A stretch of 64,000 nt of DNA from TMED27 sp964350435 (GTDB lineage Bacteria; Pseudomonadota; Alphaproteobacteria; Micavibrionales; Micavibrionaceae). The stretch covers positions 25,916-89,915 of the forward strand of contig CAYGJS010000006.1 in NCBI GenBank assembly GCA_964350435.1, read 5' to 3'. Below the pieces are notes generated by a model, which made no database searches, was not told the DNA's origin, and saw nothing but the letters and a program-made list of their open reading frames with translations. The position numbers were made by a program, and so were the translations under genes. Below are positions 15,416 to 24,415 of this stretch, in pieces. Position 1 is the first letter of the stretch, and each line of letters starts with the position of its first letter.

Positions 15416-16693
15416 TTAAGGCCGCGCTTGCCCAGAGCCATGCACCAGATACTTATAAGTGCAAAGCTGCTCCAGCCCCACAGGGCCGCGCGCGTGCATC
15501 TTGCCGGTGGCAATCCCGATCTCCGCCCCCATGCCAAACTCGCCGCCATCGGCAAATTGCGTCGAGGCATTATGCATCACGATCCCGCTATCTATATTCT
15601 TCAAGAACGCCTGCACAGCCTGTGCATCCTCGGCCAAAATCGAATCCGTATGATGCGACCCATATGTGTTGATATGCGTTATCGCCTCAGAAACGCCGTT
15701 CACAATCGCAACGCTCAGCTTCGCATCCAAATACTCGGTGGCCCAATCTTCACTCGCAGCCGCCGTAATGCGGCCATCGAGCACTTGCGCCATCTTGTCG
15801 CCCACAACCGCGCACCCCTTATCCAGCAAATTCGACACAATAGATTTCGCCAGTTCCTGATCTACCGCTTGGTCAATTAACAATGTTTCCATCGCCCCGC
15901 AAATCCCGGTGCGGCGCAGCTTCGCATTCTCGGTGACCTTGACGGCAATCTCAGGGTTAACGCTTGGGTGGACATAAATGTGGCAAATCCCGTCGAGATG
16001 CGAAAAAACAGGCATCGCCGCCTCGCTCTGCACGCGCTCTATCAAACCCTTACCCCCGCGCGGAATCATCACATCCACATGTGCAGATTTCAAAAGCGCG
16101 CCCACCGCCTCACGATCGGGAGTAGGGATCATCGACACCGCCTCCACAGGCAGACCTGCGGCTTTCAGTGCATCCTGAACAATAGCATGAAGCGCAAGCG
16201 AGCTATGGAGGCTCTCCGACCCCCCGCGCAAAATCACCGCATTATGAGATTTCAAACACAAAGCCGACGCGTCAACCGTCACATTCGGGCGCGATTCATA
16301 AATCATCCCCAAAACCCCAATCGGCACAGAAACCCGCTGGATCTTGAGGCCGTTCGGACGCTCCGTTTCCCACAAAACATGCCCCACAGGGTCAGGCAAA
16401 TCCCGCACCACCAAAACGCCGTCAGCCATCCCTTGAATACGCTCAGACGAGAGCTTCAAACGATCCAGCAGGGCAGGGGTTAAACCCTTTTGCTCCCCCG
16501 CCGATAAGTCTTTCTTATTCGCCTCAATAATCTGGGATTCCCGCGCAACCAGCATCTCTGCGATTTTTGACAAAGCCGCATTTATATCTTGAGTTTTTGA
16601 ATTGGTAAGAACGCCGGACGCCGCCTTCGCCTCGCGGCCTAACTGCTCAACGATTTGAAACGGAGGCAGGGCAGCAAGAGCTTCGGACATCAT
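15416..16693 (-). CDS. proA: gamma-glutamyl phosphate reductase ProA
   Basis: NADPH-dependent reductase producing glutamate-5-semialdehyde, the second step of proline synthesis. The aldehyde-dehydrogenase-fold protein has 425 residues. Visible blocks are VPIGVLGMIYESRPNVTVDA, the Gly-rich LRGGSESLHSS, the catalytic cysteine in RTGICGAMETLLID, and the C-terminal GEFGMGAEIGIATGKMHARG. It heads the proA-nadD run. Its usual partner proB is about 17 kb away next to obgE. Confidence 0.96.
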   Translation of the reverse strand: MMSEALAALPPFQIVEQLGREAKAASGVLTNSKTQDINAALSKIAEMLVARESQIIEANKKDLSAGEQKGLTPALLDRLKLSSERIQGMADGVLVVRDLPDPVGHVLWETERPNGLKIQRVSVPIGVLGMIYESRPNVTVDASALCLKSHNAVILRGGSESLHSSLALHAIVQDALKAAGLPVEAVSMIPTPDREAVGALLKSAHVDVMIPRGGKGLIERVQSEAAMPVFSHLDGICHIYVHPSVNPEIAVKVTENAKLRRTGICGAMETLLIDQAVDQELAKSIVSNLLDKGCAVVGDKMAQVLDGRITAAASEDWATEYLDAKLSVAIVNGVSEAITHINTYGSHHTDSILAEDAQAVQAFLKNIDSGIVMHNASTQFADGGEFGMGAEIGIATGKMHARGPVGLEQLCTYKYLVHGSGQARP

Positions 16694-16707
16694 AGAACCT
16701 ATGGGGG

Positions 16708-17196
16708 TTAGTGGATATTCCCGCTTACGCTTTTAAGGGAGTCGGTAACAAGACGCTCACTGGTCTTCTTATCAAGTTTTTCGGCAATAATTTCAGCCGT
16801 AGCCGAAATCGCCAAAGACGCGGCGTGCTTGCGGATTTCTTCTTTCGCGGCTTCTTCCATGCGGACAAGACGCTCTTTAAGCTGATCTTCGCGGCGCTTA
16901 ATCGTTTCATCAAGATCAATTTCCGCTTTACGCTTAATCTCTTCCGCTTGCTTCTCGGCGGTCAAAACAATCCTCTGCGCATCCTTCATCGCCTCGGAAT
17001 GCTTGCGTTGATACTGGGCAAGCAGAGATTGTGCCTCAACGCGCAAGTTCTCAGCTGTTTCAATTTCCGCGCGTATAGATTCAATGCGCGTATCGAGCAA
17101 ATTCAAAAACGCCGCCTTGCCCATCTTGAAAACAATGAAAACAAAAACAAGGAACGAAAGCGTAATCCAGGTATAAGTATCTTGTAAGATTTCCAT
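16708..17196 (-). CDS. atpF: ATP synthase F0 subunit b
   Basis: Peripheral-stalk subunit b, 162 residues: one N-terminal membrane helix (residues about 10-28, WITLSFLVFVFIVFKMGKAA) followed by a long charged amphipathic helix (about 30-150). With b' it forms the heterodimeric stalk typical of photosynthetic bacteria and alphaproteobacteria. It is the last gene of the F0 operon, 11 bases after atpG. Confidence 0.92.
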   Translation of the reverse strand: MEILQDTYTWITLSFLVFVFIVFKMGKAAFLNLLDTRIESIRAEIETAENLRVEAQSLLAQYQRKHSEAMKDAQRIVLTAEKQAEEIKRKAEIDLDETIKRREDQLKERLVRMEEAAKEEIRKHAASLAISATAEIIAEKLDKKTSERLVTDSLKSVSGNIH

Positions 17197-17207
17197 GGTC
17201 TAAACCC

Positions 17208-17939
17208 TTACGCTGCTTTCTTGTCTAAGTTTTTAACAACGCTCTCGGCCTGTTTCAAATCCGTTGAAACACCGATAATTTTCTCCGCCGCAATCCGCGC
17301 TGTCTCTGCCGCGATAGAATGCATGTCTTTCATGGCATCGGCCTTGGCACTTTGAATATTCACTTCCAGTTCACCGACGCTTTTAGAGGCGCGGAGTTGA
17401 AAGCTCTCAATCTTCTTTGTTGTTTTCTTTTTGATATCGTTTTCCGCGCTTAGGAACATCTGCGTAGCCTTGTCATGCGATTCCTGCATGATCTTGTCAT
17501 ACGCCTCATGCACGCTTTCAGCCTCCTTCTTCAAATCTTCCGCACTGTCTAGATTTTCCTGAATATGCTGACGGCGACCTTCAATAGTCGAAGACATCTC
17601 GGGCAGAATTTTTTTAGAAAAAAGCAGATACATACACAAGAATGTGAATGTCAGCCAAAAGATTTGGCTCGGGTAATATTTAGGATCCAGCTGAGGCAGA
17701 CCCTTTTTCTTTTCCCCATGCCCGTCATCATGCGCATCAGCATGAAGAATCCCTTCAACGTCTTCCAAAGGCGTCCCGAGATCGCCTTCAGGCAAAACCC
17801 CTTCCGTAGGCGGAACAACCTCAACCTGCCCATATTCTATAACAAGGGCCTCCGGTGACTGTACATCCTCTGCCACAGCCATGTTCGAAACCACGGCTGC
17901 GCCCAGCATCATCAAAGTGAGAAAGAGTATTCTTTTCAT
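17208..17939 (-). CDS. atpG: ATP synthase F0 subunit b' with N-terminal signal-like extension
   Basis: Second stalk subunit b'. At 243 residues it is clearly longer than usual b' proteins (about 160-200). The extra N-terminus is a signal-peptide-like segment (MKRILFLTLMMLGAAVVSNM...AVAE) followed by an acidic linker with a HADAHDDGHGEKKKG stretch. Then comes the normal stalk: LDPKYYPSQIFWLTFTFLCM anchor (about 83-110), GRRQHIQENL and a long helix. The stalk must lie in the cytoplasm, so the extension would form a second membrane segment or be cleaved, leaving a periplasmic N-terminal tail. It sits between atpE and atpF. Confidence 0.9.
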   Translation of the reverse strand: MKRILFLTLMMLGAAVVSNMAVAEDVQSPEALVIEYGQVEVVPPTEGVLPEGDLGTPLEDVEGILHADAHDDGHGEKKKGLPQLDPKYYPSQIFWLTFTFLCMYLLFSKKILPEMSSTIEGRRQHIQENLDSAEDLKKEAESVHEAYDKIMQESHDKATQMFLSAENDIKKKTTKKIESFQLRASKSVGELEVNIQSAKADAMKDMHSIAAETARIAAEKIIGVSTDLKQAESVVKNLDKKAA

Positions 17940-17966
17940 GTGTGCGCGCTTCTCAAACAGAGAATA

Positions 17967-18194
17967 CTAGAACATGAACAAGATCATCAAAGACACAACC
18001 AATGCGAAAATCGCAAGAGCTTCTGTCAACGCGAAAGTCAGGAAGAATTTCTTATCCAGAACTTCAGCAGCCTTTGGGTTTCTGCCCGCTGCATCATTGT
18101 ATGATGAGAAAATCATACCAAGACCAATACCCACACCAAATAGGGGCAACAGTGCAATAGCGGCAGCAATAAGTTTCGCAGATTCAACTTCCAT
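17967..18194 (-). CDS. atpE: ATP synthase F0 subunit c
   Basis: Proteolipid of the rotor ring, 75 residues and two membrane helices. The polar loop is GRNPKAAEVLDKKF and the ion-binding carboxylate is Glu58 in FALTEALAIFALVV. The Gln/Ser side chains expected in a Na+-binding c-ring are not seen, so it is presumably a proton-driven ring. AGAAGGA precedes the ATG. Confidence 0.96.
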   Translation of the reverse strand: MEVESAKLIAAAIALLPLFGVGIGLGMIFSSYNDAAGRNPKAAEVLDKKFFLTFALTEALAIFALVVSLMILFMF

Positions 18195-18266
18195 TTTTTT
18201 AACGTCCTTCTTTTAAGTTAAACAGTGGTATGAAAACCTTTTTTAATTACCGGCGATCCTACACAT

Positions 18267-19016
18267 TTAATGGTGAAGATCAACCGTATCTTTCAGATAA
18301 ATACAGCTTAAAATCGCAAAAATATACGCCTGCAACAAAGCAACCAAAAGCTCCAACGCATAAATCGCTACGTTAAACGTCGCCGGGATCAAACCCAAAA
18401 TCGGCCCTGCCGCGCCAAGACCAAGGAACAGCGTAGAGAAAATCGCAAAAATTTTCAAAACCAAATGCCCCGCCATCATATTCGCAAACAAACGCACAGA
18501 AAGCGTTAGCGGGCGAATAAAGAACGACAAAATTTCAATCGGCACGATCAAAAACTGCAAGGGCAACGGTACGCCAGCCGGTGCAAACATGCTCAAGAAT
18601 TTAAAGCCGTGATTAACAAAGCCCAAAATCGTCACCGTAAAAAACACGAGCAGCGCCAGCGCGGCCGTCACAATAATATGGCTTGTATAAGTAAAGGAAT
18701 GCGGGATAAGCCCCAAAACATTGCCCATCAAAACAATCACAAACAGAGTGAAAATAAGCGGAAAATACTGACGACCCTTAGACCCGATATTCTCCCGAAT
18801 CATATTCGCAATCGCTTCGTATAAAAACTCCGCCGACATTTGCAAACGTCCGGGGACAATCGCTTTTTTCTGACCCGCCAAAATCAGAAAAAGAGAAGAG
18901 GTCAACATCGCAATCATCATCCACAAAGATGAATTCGTAAACGACAGATCAATTCCGGAAACTTCAAACGGAATGATGGGCACAATTTCAAATTGCTTGA
19001 TCGGATCCAATGCCAC
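18267..19016 (-). CDS. atpB: ATP synthase F0 subunit a
   Basis: Stator subunit a, which holds the proton half-channels. It has 249 residues and five to six membrane helices. The essential arginine is in IRPLTLSVRLFANMMAGHL, the most conserved family segment, and the C-terminal helix ends in ALLQAYIFAILSCIYLKD. The order atpI-atpB-atpE-atpG-atpF without F1 genes is the standard alphaproteobacterial split arrangement. Confidence 0.96.
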   Translation of the reverse strand: MALDPIKQFEIVPIIPFEVSGIDLSFTNSSLWMMIAMLTSSLFLILAGQKKAIVPGRLQMSAEFLYEAIANMIRENIGSKGRQYFPLIFTLFVIVLMGNVLGLIPHSFTYTSHIIVTAALALLVFFTVTILGFVNHGFKFLSMFAPAGVPLPLQFLIVPIEILSFFIRPLTLSVRLFANMMAGHLVLKIFAIFSTLFLGLGAAGPILGLIPATFNVAIYALELLVALLQAYIFAILSCIYLKDTVDLHH

Positions 19017-19053
19017 GGCGTTAAAACTCCCTAAATCGATTGAACGCAGTAAA

Positions 19054-19410
19054 TTATTTTTTCGAAGCCTGTTTAGCGTCTTTTTTCACGCCTTGCAAGC
19101 CGTTATTGGCAAGCTTTTCCTGTTCTTTTTTATGTTGCGCCGCATATCCGACGCTCGCCCCCAGATTTTGAGAAATCCTATAGATGCTCAAAAACCCCGC
19201 AGCCGTCCCCATAAGAAAGAATATAATCATAAATAACGGCTTGGTGCCAAAGAAAGAATCAAGCCCATAACCAATCGCCCCGCCGACAAGAATGCTGAGC
19301 ACCAGCTCCATACCGGCTTGAACGCCTTCCCGATTGCTATGATCAGGAACCTCCTCAGCCCCCTTGGCTTTCCGGATTTTAGCCTCCAGATCCTCAAGAT
19401 CCTTATTCAT
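19054..19410 (-). CDS. atpI: AtpZ/AtpI-family F0 assembly protein
   Basis: Small 118-residue protein with two membrane helices (about 31-54, GMELVLSILVGGAIGYGLDS; about 60-83, FMIIFFLMGTAAGFLSIYRI) between charged termini, the layout of AtpI/AtpZ-type accessory proteins at the head of F0 operons. Members have been proposed to help c-ring assembly or Mg2+/Ca2+ transport. Its ATG overlaps the smc stop by four bases, so it is translationally coupled to smc. Confidence 0.85.
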   Translation of the reverse strand: MNKDLEDLEAKIRKAKGAEEVPDHSNREGVQAGMELVLSILVGGAIGYGLDSFFGTKPLFMIIFFLMGTAAGFLSIYRISQNLGASVGYAAQHKKEQEKLANNGLQGVKKDAKQASKK

Positions 19411-22400
19411 GCCGCTTCTTCCAAGAACTCAAAGCTTTGCTGAAGGTCAACAGACACAAGCTGCGAAACCCCGCGCTCCGCCATGGTCACGCCATAAAGC
19501 CGGTCCATTCGCGCCATCGTCAAACGGTGGTGCGTAATGATCAGGAACCTTGTTTCCCCGCGCTCCGCAATCTCATCGAGCAAATCACAAACGCGATCCA
19601 CATTCGCATCATCCAGCGGCGCATCAATCTCGTCCAAAACACAAATCGGCGAAGGATTGGTCAGAAACATCGCGAAGATCAAAGCAATCGAAGCCATCGT
19701 CTGCTCCCCGCCCGAAAGCAGCGACAGCGACTGCAAAGACTTACCCGGCGGCTGCGCAAAAATCTCCAACCCCGATTGCAGCGGATCATCCGAATCAACA
19801 AGCGCCAAATGTGCCTGACCGCCACCAAACAAAGTCATAAATAGCCGCTGGAAATGCCCATTCACATGATCAAACGCAATCAGCAAACGCTCCCGCGCTT
19901 CCTTATTAATCTTCTGAATCCCCGCCCGAAGTTCCTCAATCGCCTGCACAAGGTCATTGCGCTCACTCAGCAAGCCCCCAACTTCCTTCTCCAGCTCCTG
20001 CGCTTCATCGTCTGCGCGCAAGTTCACAGGGCCAATCTGGTCACGCTCTCGGCTCAAATTCTCACGCTTGGATTTAATCGAATCGAGATCGCCTAACTCC
20101 TTATCCATATCAATCGCCGCATGCGCCGAAAGCTGCGAAGGTGCCATTTCGAACTTATCCTGTATTGCGGCATCCAAAACATCCATTTGCTCCTGCAAAC
20201 CCGCAATCGTAGCCTGCGCATGTGCCCGTGATTCGCGCGCCTCGCCCAAAACGCTCTCCGCTTCTTTGAGCGCGCGACTGCTCTCCAGCACCTCAGCTTC
20301 ACAGGCCGCCAGATTCTCCGCCGCTTCATCGCGTTGTTTCTCCAGATGCGATATCCTCTCCAGCAGTGCATTCTTGTGCTCTTCGAAATCTTTGGGCTGC
20401 GCCTTGATTGCCGCAAGCTTCTCCGCCAAAGCGCCCTTGCGCTCCTCCAATTCCTTCATCCGCTCCCGCGCACGGATGCTTCGGTTTTGCACGTTCACCC
20501 GTTCATCGGCAATCGCACGGATGCGTGCCTTGCGGGTGTTTTGCTGGGCTTGGGTAATGTCGCATGCACGAACCGCTTCGTTATAAGCACTGCGGGATTC
20601 CTGCAGCGTTATCTTGAGCGTTTCAAGCTGCGCTTCCTGCTCTTCATGTGAAGAATCCTGATAGGCCTTAAGACGCGTTTCATCATCCTTCAATGTCTTG
20701 GAAAGCTCCGCCAGTTCCTCCGCGCTCTGCGCAATCACATCATCAATGCGTTTTTTCTCACTCCCCAGAGCCGCCTGCTGTTCGCGAAGATCGGCAAATT
20801 GCGCCCGCAAGGCCTGTAAACTCTGCTCCGTCGCCGATTTTTCGGCTGTCTTGGCCTTGCGCATATCATCCTGCGCATTCCTCTCCGTCACCAAATTATC
20901 CAGCGCCTCTTGCGCCGCCACGGCCTGCTTCTCAATATTCGGACGTTTCTTAATCAGAGCCGCCAGCTGGTTCTTTTGCTCCAGCTGAATCGCATGGCGA
21001 TCCGCCGCTTCACTCGAAATGCTAAACCCGTCCCAACGCCAATACGTGCCCTGCGCCGATACCAAAGATTGACCGACCTGAAGCTCACGCCAGAGTTTCT
21101 CGCCCGCCGCATCATCCGCGACAACGCCAATCTGCGACAAAGCCGCGCTCAAGGCCTTCGGGGCTTTAACTTTCGGCAGCAAACTCTCCGCACCTTTCGG
21201 CAAAGCGGGCAGGGACTTCACATCACGCCCGCCGTCATACCACCGCGTCGAAGCCTGCGCATCCAGCGAAGCCAGCAACGTATCCCCCATAGCCCGTGAC
21301 AATGCCTTCTCAAACCCGCTTTCGGGCTGAACATCCCCAAGCACGGGCATAAATTCATCATCAGAATTAACTTTAAGAAAGCTTTCCAACATACTGATTT
21401 CAGTATCAAATTCAGACTTAGACTTTTCGCGCACACTCAAGGCTGTGCGCGCCGTCTCAATCTTGGCATTTAACGCCTCAACCTCTTTTTGCGCTTTTTC
21501 AATCGCGCTATCGGTCTTGGTCAGAACATTCAAAAGGCTCGAAATCTCGGATTCCAACTTCCCGCTATCATCCAATCCTTGGGTGTTGAGTGCCTTTAAG
21601 TCTTCCTCGGCCTTGGCTTTACGGGTCTGCAGCCGCTCGATACGTTCTCGCGTAGTTTCAATGCGATTGGTGAGTGCCTGCTTCTGCGCCTTAGCCTCCG
21701 CCGCGCCTTGCATAAGGGCGTTATATTGCTCCTCAAGAACAAGAACCTTATCCTCAAGAGCCTGACGCGCTTTTTCCTTCTCGCTCAGCTGCCCTTCAGC
21801 CTTCTTCTCATCCTCGATAATCTGCACATGCTCGGCCTGAAGCTTCTCCGCCAGAGCCGTGCTCTCGCTCAATGTCGTATCTTCGTGGCTATAATCGGTA
21901 ACGGCCAATATATGCTGCTCAAGCGTTTCTTCCAAAATCTGCTTCGCGCGGCCTTCTTCATCTTCAATCCGCTGCAACGCCACTTTCTGCGTCTGCAAAC
22001 TCGCCGCTGCCTCGACTTCAACTTTGCGCAATGCGGGCAAATCCTGCGCCTGTGTCGTTTGCGTTTTCGTGAGCTGCGTGACCGTTCCCAAACGGTCTGC
22101 CACAAGGCTCTCCGCTTCATTAAACTTCGCACGTGTCGCGATCATCCGCTCTTCAAGCGCTTGCCATTCCATATAGGCAATCAAAATTTCAAACTGGCGG
22201 ATTTGCGCACTCAGATTGCGGTATTTCATTGCCTGACGGGCTTGTCGTTTAAGGGCGTTCAAACGGCCTTCCATGCCGCCCACCACATCTTCAATCCGCA
22301 CCAAATTCGCATCCGCCGCCTTAAGACGCAATTCCGCCTCATGCCGACGCGCAAACAGCCCCGAAATCCCCGCCGAATCTTCCAAAATCAAACGACGCTC

Positions 22401-22877
22401 ATGCGGCTTCGCATTGATCATCTGTGTCACGCGCCCCTGCGAAACCATGGCCGGCGAATTCGCTCCCGTCACCGTATCCGCAAACAACATCTGCACATCA
22501 CGCGCCCGAACCGTCTTGCCGTTAATTTTATATTGCGAACCATGATCGCGCTCGATCTTCCGCACAATCTCTATCTCGTCACTGCCGTTATAAGCCGAAG
22601 GCGCAGTGCGCTTGGAGTTATTGAGGAGGAGGGACACTTCGGCAATATTACGCTTCGACCTCTGCGTCGTGCCGTTGAAGATCACATCTTCCATCCCGTC
22701 GCCGCGCATCCGCTTTGCCGAGTTTTCACCCATCACCCATCGCAGAGCCTCAACAAGATTGGATTTCCCGCATCCATTCGGCCCAACAACGCCATTCAGC
22801 CCCGGACCAATATCCAGCTCTGTGCGGTCCACAAAGGACTTAAAGCCATTCAAACGCAGTCGGGAAAATTGGATCAT
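19407..22877 (-). CDS. smc: chromosome segregation ATPase Smc
   Basis: Condensin ATPase of 1156 residues. The N-terminal head has Walker A GVVGPNGCGKSN (near residues 31-42), two long coiled coils (about 165-490 and 660-1000) flank a hinge near 500-650, and the C-terminal head carries the LSGGEQTMASIALIFAMF signature and Walker B ICVLDEIDAPLDDAN. It is complete, with no frameshift. Its start overlaps the DsbA-like gene and its stop overlaps atpI, so three unrelated functions are translationally coupled. scpA/scpB are not in the window. Confidence 0.97.
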   Translation of the reverse strand: MIQFSRLRLNGFKSFVDRTELDIGPGLNGVVGPNGCGKSNLVEALRWVMGENSAKRMRGDGMEDVIFNGTTQRSKRNIAEVSLLLNNSKRTAPSAYNGSDEIEIVRKIERDHGSQYKINGKTVRARDVQMLFADTVTGANSPAMVSQGRVTQMINAKPHERRLILEDSAGISGLFARRHEAELRLKAADANLVRIEDVVGGMEGRLNALKRQARQAMKYRNLSAQIRQFEILIAYMEWQALEERMIATRAKFNEAESLVADRLGTVTQLTKTQTTQAQDLPALRKVEVEAAASLQTQKVALQRIEDEEGRAKQILEETLEQHILAVTDYSHEDTTLSESTALAEKLQAEHVQIIEDEKKAEGQLSEKEKARQALEDKVLVLEEQYNALMQGAAEAKAQKQALTNRIETTRERIERLQTRKAKAEEDLKALNTQGLDDSGKLESEISSLLNVLTKTDSAIEKAQKEVEALNAKIETARTALSVREKSKSEFDTEISMLESFLKVNSDDEFMPVLGDVQPESGFEKALSRAMGDTLLASLDAQASTRWYDGGRDVKSLPALPKGAESLLPKVKAPKALSAALSQIGVVADDAAGEKLWRELQVGQSLVSAQGTYWRWDGFSISSEAADRHAIQLEQKNQLAALIKKRPNIEKQAVAAQEALDNLVTERNAQDDMRKAKTAEKSATEQSLQALRAQFADLREQQAALGSEKKRIDDVIAQSAEELAELSKTLKDDETRLKAYQDSSHEEQEAQLETLKITLQESRSAYNEAVRACDITQAQQNTRKARIRAIADERVNVQNRSIRARERMKELEERKGALAEKLAAIKAQPKDFEEHKNALLERISHLEKQRDEAAENLAACEAEVLESSRALKEAESVLGEARESRAHAQATIAGLQEQMDVLDAAIQDKFEMAPSQLSAHAAIDMDKELGDLDSIKSKRENLSRERDQIGPVNLRADDEAQELEKEVGGLLSERNDLVQAIEELRAGIQKINKEARERLLIAFDHVNGHFQRLFMTLFGGGQAHLALVDSDDPLQSGLEIFAQPPGKSLQSLSLLSGGEQTMASIALIFAMFLTNPSPICVLDEIDAPLDDANVDRVCDLLDEIAERGETRFLIITHHRLTMARMDRLYGVTMAERGVSQLVSVDLQQSFEFLEEAA

Positions 22878-23812
22878 TCTTCGGGTGAACTTTCCACAAC
22901 AGGTTGAGCATTCGCGCCATTTTGAATGTCAGCCAAAGCTTCCTGAATCCCTTTATCAAAATTCTCAAAATCCATCGCGCCGGACAAAACCTTCTGGTTG
23001 TTAATCACAAAGCTCGGCGTGGAGCGGATATCAAACTTGCTCTGCACCGCCTGTATGCGGTCGAGCAGAACCTTCTGCAAGTCCTCATTCTTCAGGCACG
23101 CATCAACCCCGCGCTCATCCAAACCGAACTCCGCCGCTTTGCCGCGAAGATAGGCAATATATTTCATCGCGTCATACGCCCACTCATCTTGCTGCTCGAA
23201 CAGCTGCTGAACAAATCCGAAATAATCTGCATCCTGCGGCAAACACCGCGCAATCATACTGGCGTGCAGCGCAGGCGCATTGAGCGGGAAGTCAGAAAAC
23301 ACCAGATACGCCTTGCCCGTATCGATATAAGCCGCCTTAAACGCGGGAAACGCATTACGGTGAAACATACCGCAATGCCCACAAGTGAAAGAGCTATGCT
23401 CGGTAATCTTGATCGGAGCCCGCCTATCCCCCAAAACCCGCTCTGTCTTGGCGAAGGACAGATCAAACAGCGCCGCATCCCCAGCCCTCGCCGCTGTATC
23501 GGCACCCTCAGAATCACTGGTCAGCTGTTCGCACGCCTCCCTCACAGAACCGTCTTCATTCAAACGCTCGACCGCGTCATCACAATCATCAACAGCCTCC
23601 AAAGCCTCAAGAGCAGAAGTCTCAGAACCCTCGGCCTGATCTTCGTTCATTTCTATTTGTGCAGAAAGCTCCTCGGCCACATCAACCGGCTCCGGCTGGG
23701 GCATAAGGAAAAAAGCAGCCGCCAACACAACAAATAATAAAAGGATCAAGAAAAAGATTTTCTTTTCTGACGATTTTTTATCTTCAGAAGGGGCGTTATT
23801 ATTCTCTGGCAT
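22874..23812 (-). CDS. membrane-anchored DsbA-family thiol oxidoreductase
   Basis: 312-residue protein with a cytoplasmic N-terminus, one membrane anchor (residues about 19-37), an acidic linker (40-110) and a periplasmic thioredoxin/DsbA fold. The redox motif is Cys144-Gly-His-Cys147 (SFTCGHCGMF) and the cis-proline loop is STPSFVIN. The linker holds two further Cys (near 77 and 94). Family members oxidise or isomerise periplasmic disulfides; alphaproteobacterial versions often precede smc, as here. Confidence 0.9.
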   Translation of the reverse strand: MPENNNAPSEDKKSSEKKIFFLILLLFVVLAAAFFLMPQPEPVDVAEELSAQIEMNEDQAEGSETSALEALEAVDDCDDAVERLNEDGSVREACEQLTSDSEGADTAARAGDAALFDLSFAKTERVLGDRRAPIKITEHSSFTCGHCGMFHRNAFPAFKAAYIDTGKAYLVFSDFPLNAPALHASMIARCLPQDADYFGFVQQLFEQQDEWAYDAMKYIAYLRGKAAEFGLDERGVDACLKNEDLQKVLLDRIQAVQSKFDIRSTPSFVINNQKVLSGAMDFENFDKGIQEALADIQNGANAQPVVESSPEE

Positions 23813-23932
23813 AGGATTTCCTTAAGGGCTAAAATATTTTTGAATGTCCCGAAACTGCCGCAAAACCCTATATATGTCAACGTTTTTGGCGGCTTCTCAT
23901 AGGATTATCCACATCCGAGAAAGGGGGCAATT

Positions 23933-24406
23933 TTAATCCCGCAAAGTTACAATCAGTATATTTTGCCCCGCCTCTCCTGTTTTCGGCAAAAGATCCACCA
24001 CGCGGTAAGAAACGCCATGATCCTCAAGCGTCTTGCGCGCCGATAAAGCCCGCTCAAGCGCAAGCCTGCGCTTGTCGTTGTCGTTTAAACCCGTCTGATA
24101 GGCATAAGACAAAACCTCAACCCGCTTGTTTTGCTCCAGCCTGACCAAAACCGCCCCCAGCAATGCCTGTTCCTGATCCTCCGAAAGCGTGCTCTGTCCC
24201 TCTTCAAATTCAAGCCTCAGCGCAGAAACAGCCTCATTCGCTGACGGCTCTTCAATCGCTTGCAAAATTTCTGGAGCAGGGGGAGGCGCAATCTCAATCG
24301 GCACTTTCAAGGCATCAATTCGCGCCTGCATCTCGGCATCTACTTGCGCAAATCCCCCCGCCGAGAGAAAAACCAAAAAAGTAACGAAAATTGAAATTCG
24401 GATCAT
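23933..24406 (-). CDS. OmpA-like periplasmic protein with degenerate peptidoglycan-binding site
   Basis: 157 residues: signal peptide MIRISIFVTFLVFLSAGGFA, a short proline-rich linker (about 38-55) and a C-terminal OmpA/MotB-like domain (about 60-157). The helix LALERALSARKTLEDHGV matches the LSxxRAxxVxxxLxxxGV motif, keeping the Arg. The Asp of the TDxxG motif that contacts diaminopimelate is not obvious. There is no lipobox, so this is not Pal, although pal is missing from the tol cluster. It lies 9 bases after suhB on the same strand. Confidence 0.7.
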   Translation of the reverse strand: MIRISIFVTFLVFLSAGGFAQVDAEMQARIDALKVPIEIAPPPAPEILQAIEEPSANEAVSALRLEFEEGQSTLSEDQEQALLGAVLVRLEQNKRVEVLSYAYQTGLNDNDKRRLALERALSARKTLEDHGVSYRVVDLLPKTGEAGQNILIVTLRD

Positions 24407-24415
24407 AAAATCCAG

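Noticed and set aside
21708..22907. 399-residue open frame antisense to smc, and several shorter ones in the same gene
   Set aside because: Rich in Arg/His/Leu as expected from the reverse of a coiled coil; smc on the other strand is complete.
23933..24406. Pal lipoprotein missing from the tol cluster
   Set aside because: No lipobox cysteine in the signal peptide and no clear peptidoglycan-binding Asp; only the OmpA-like fold is shared.
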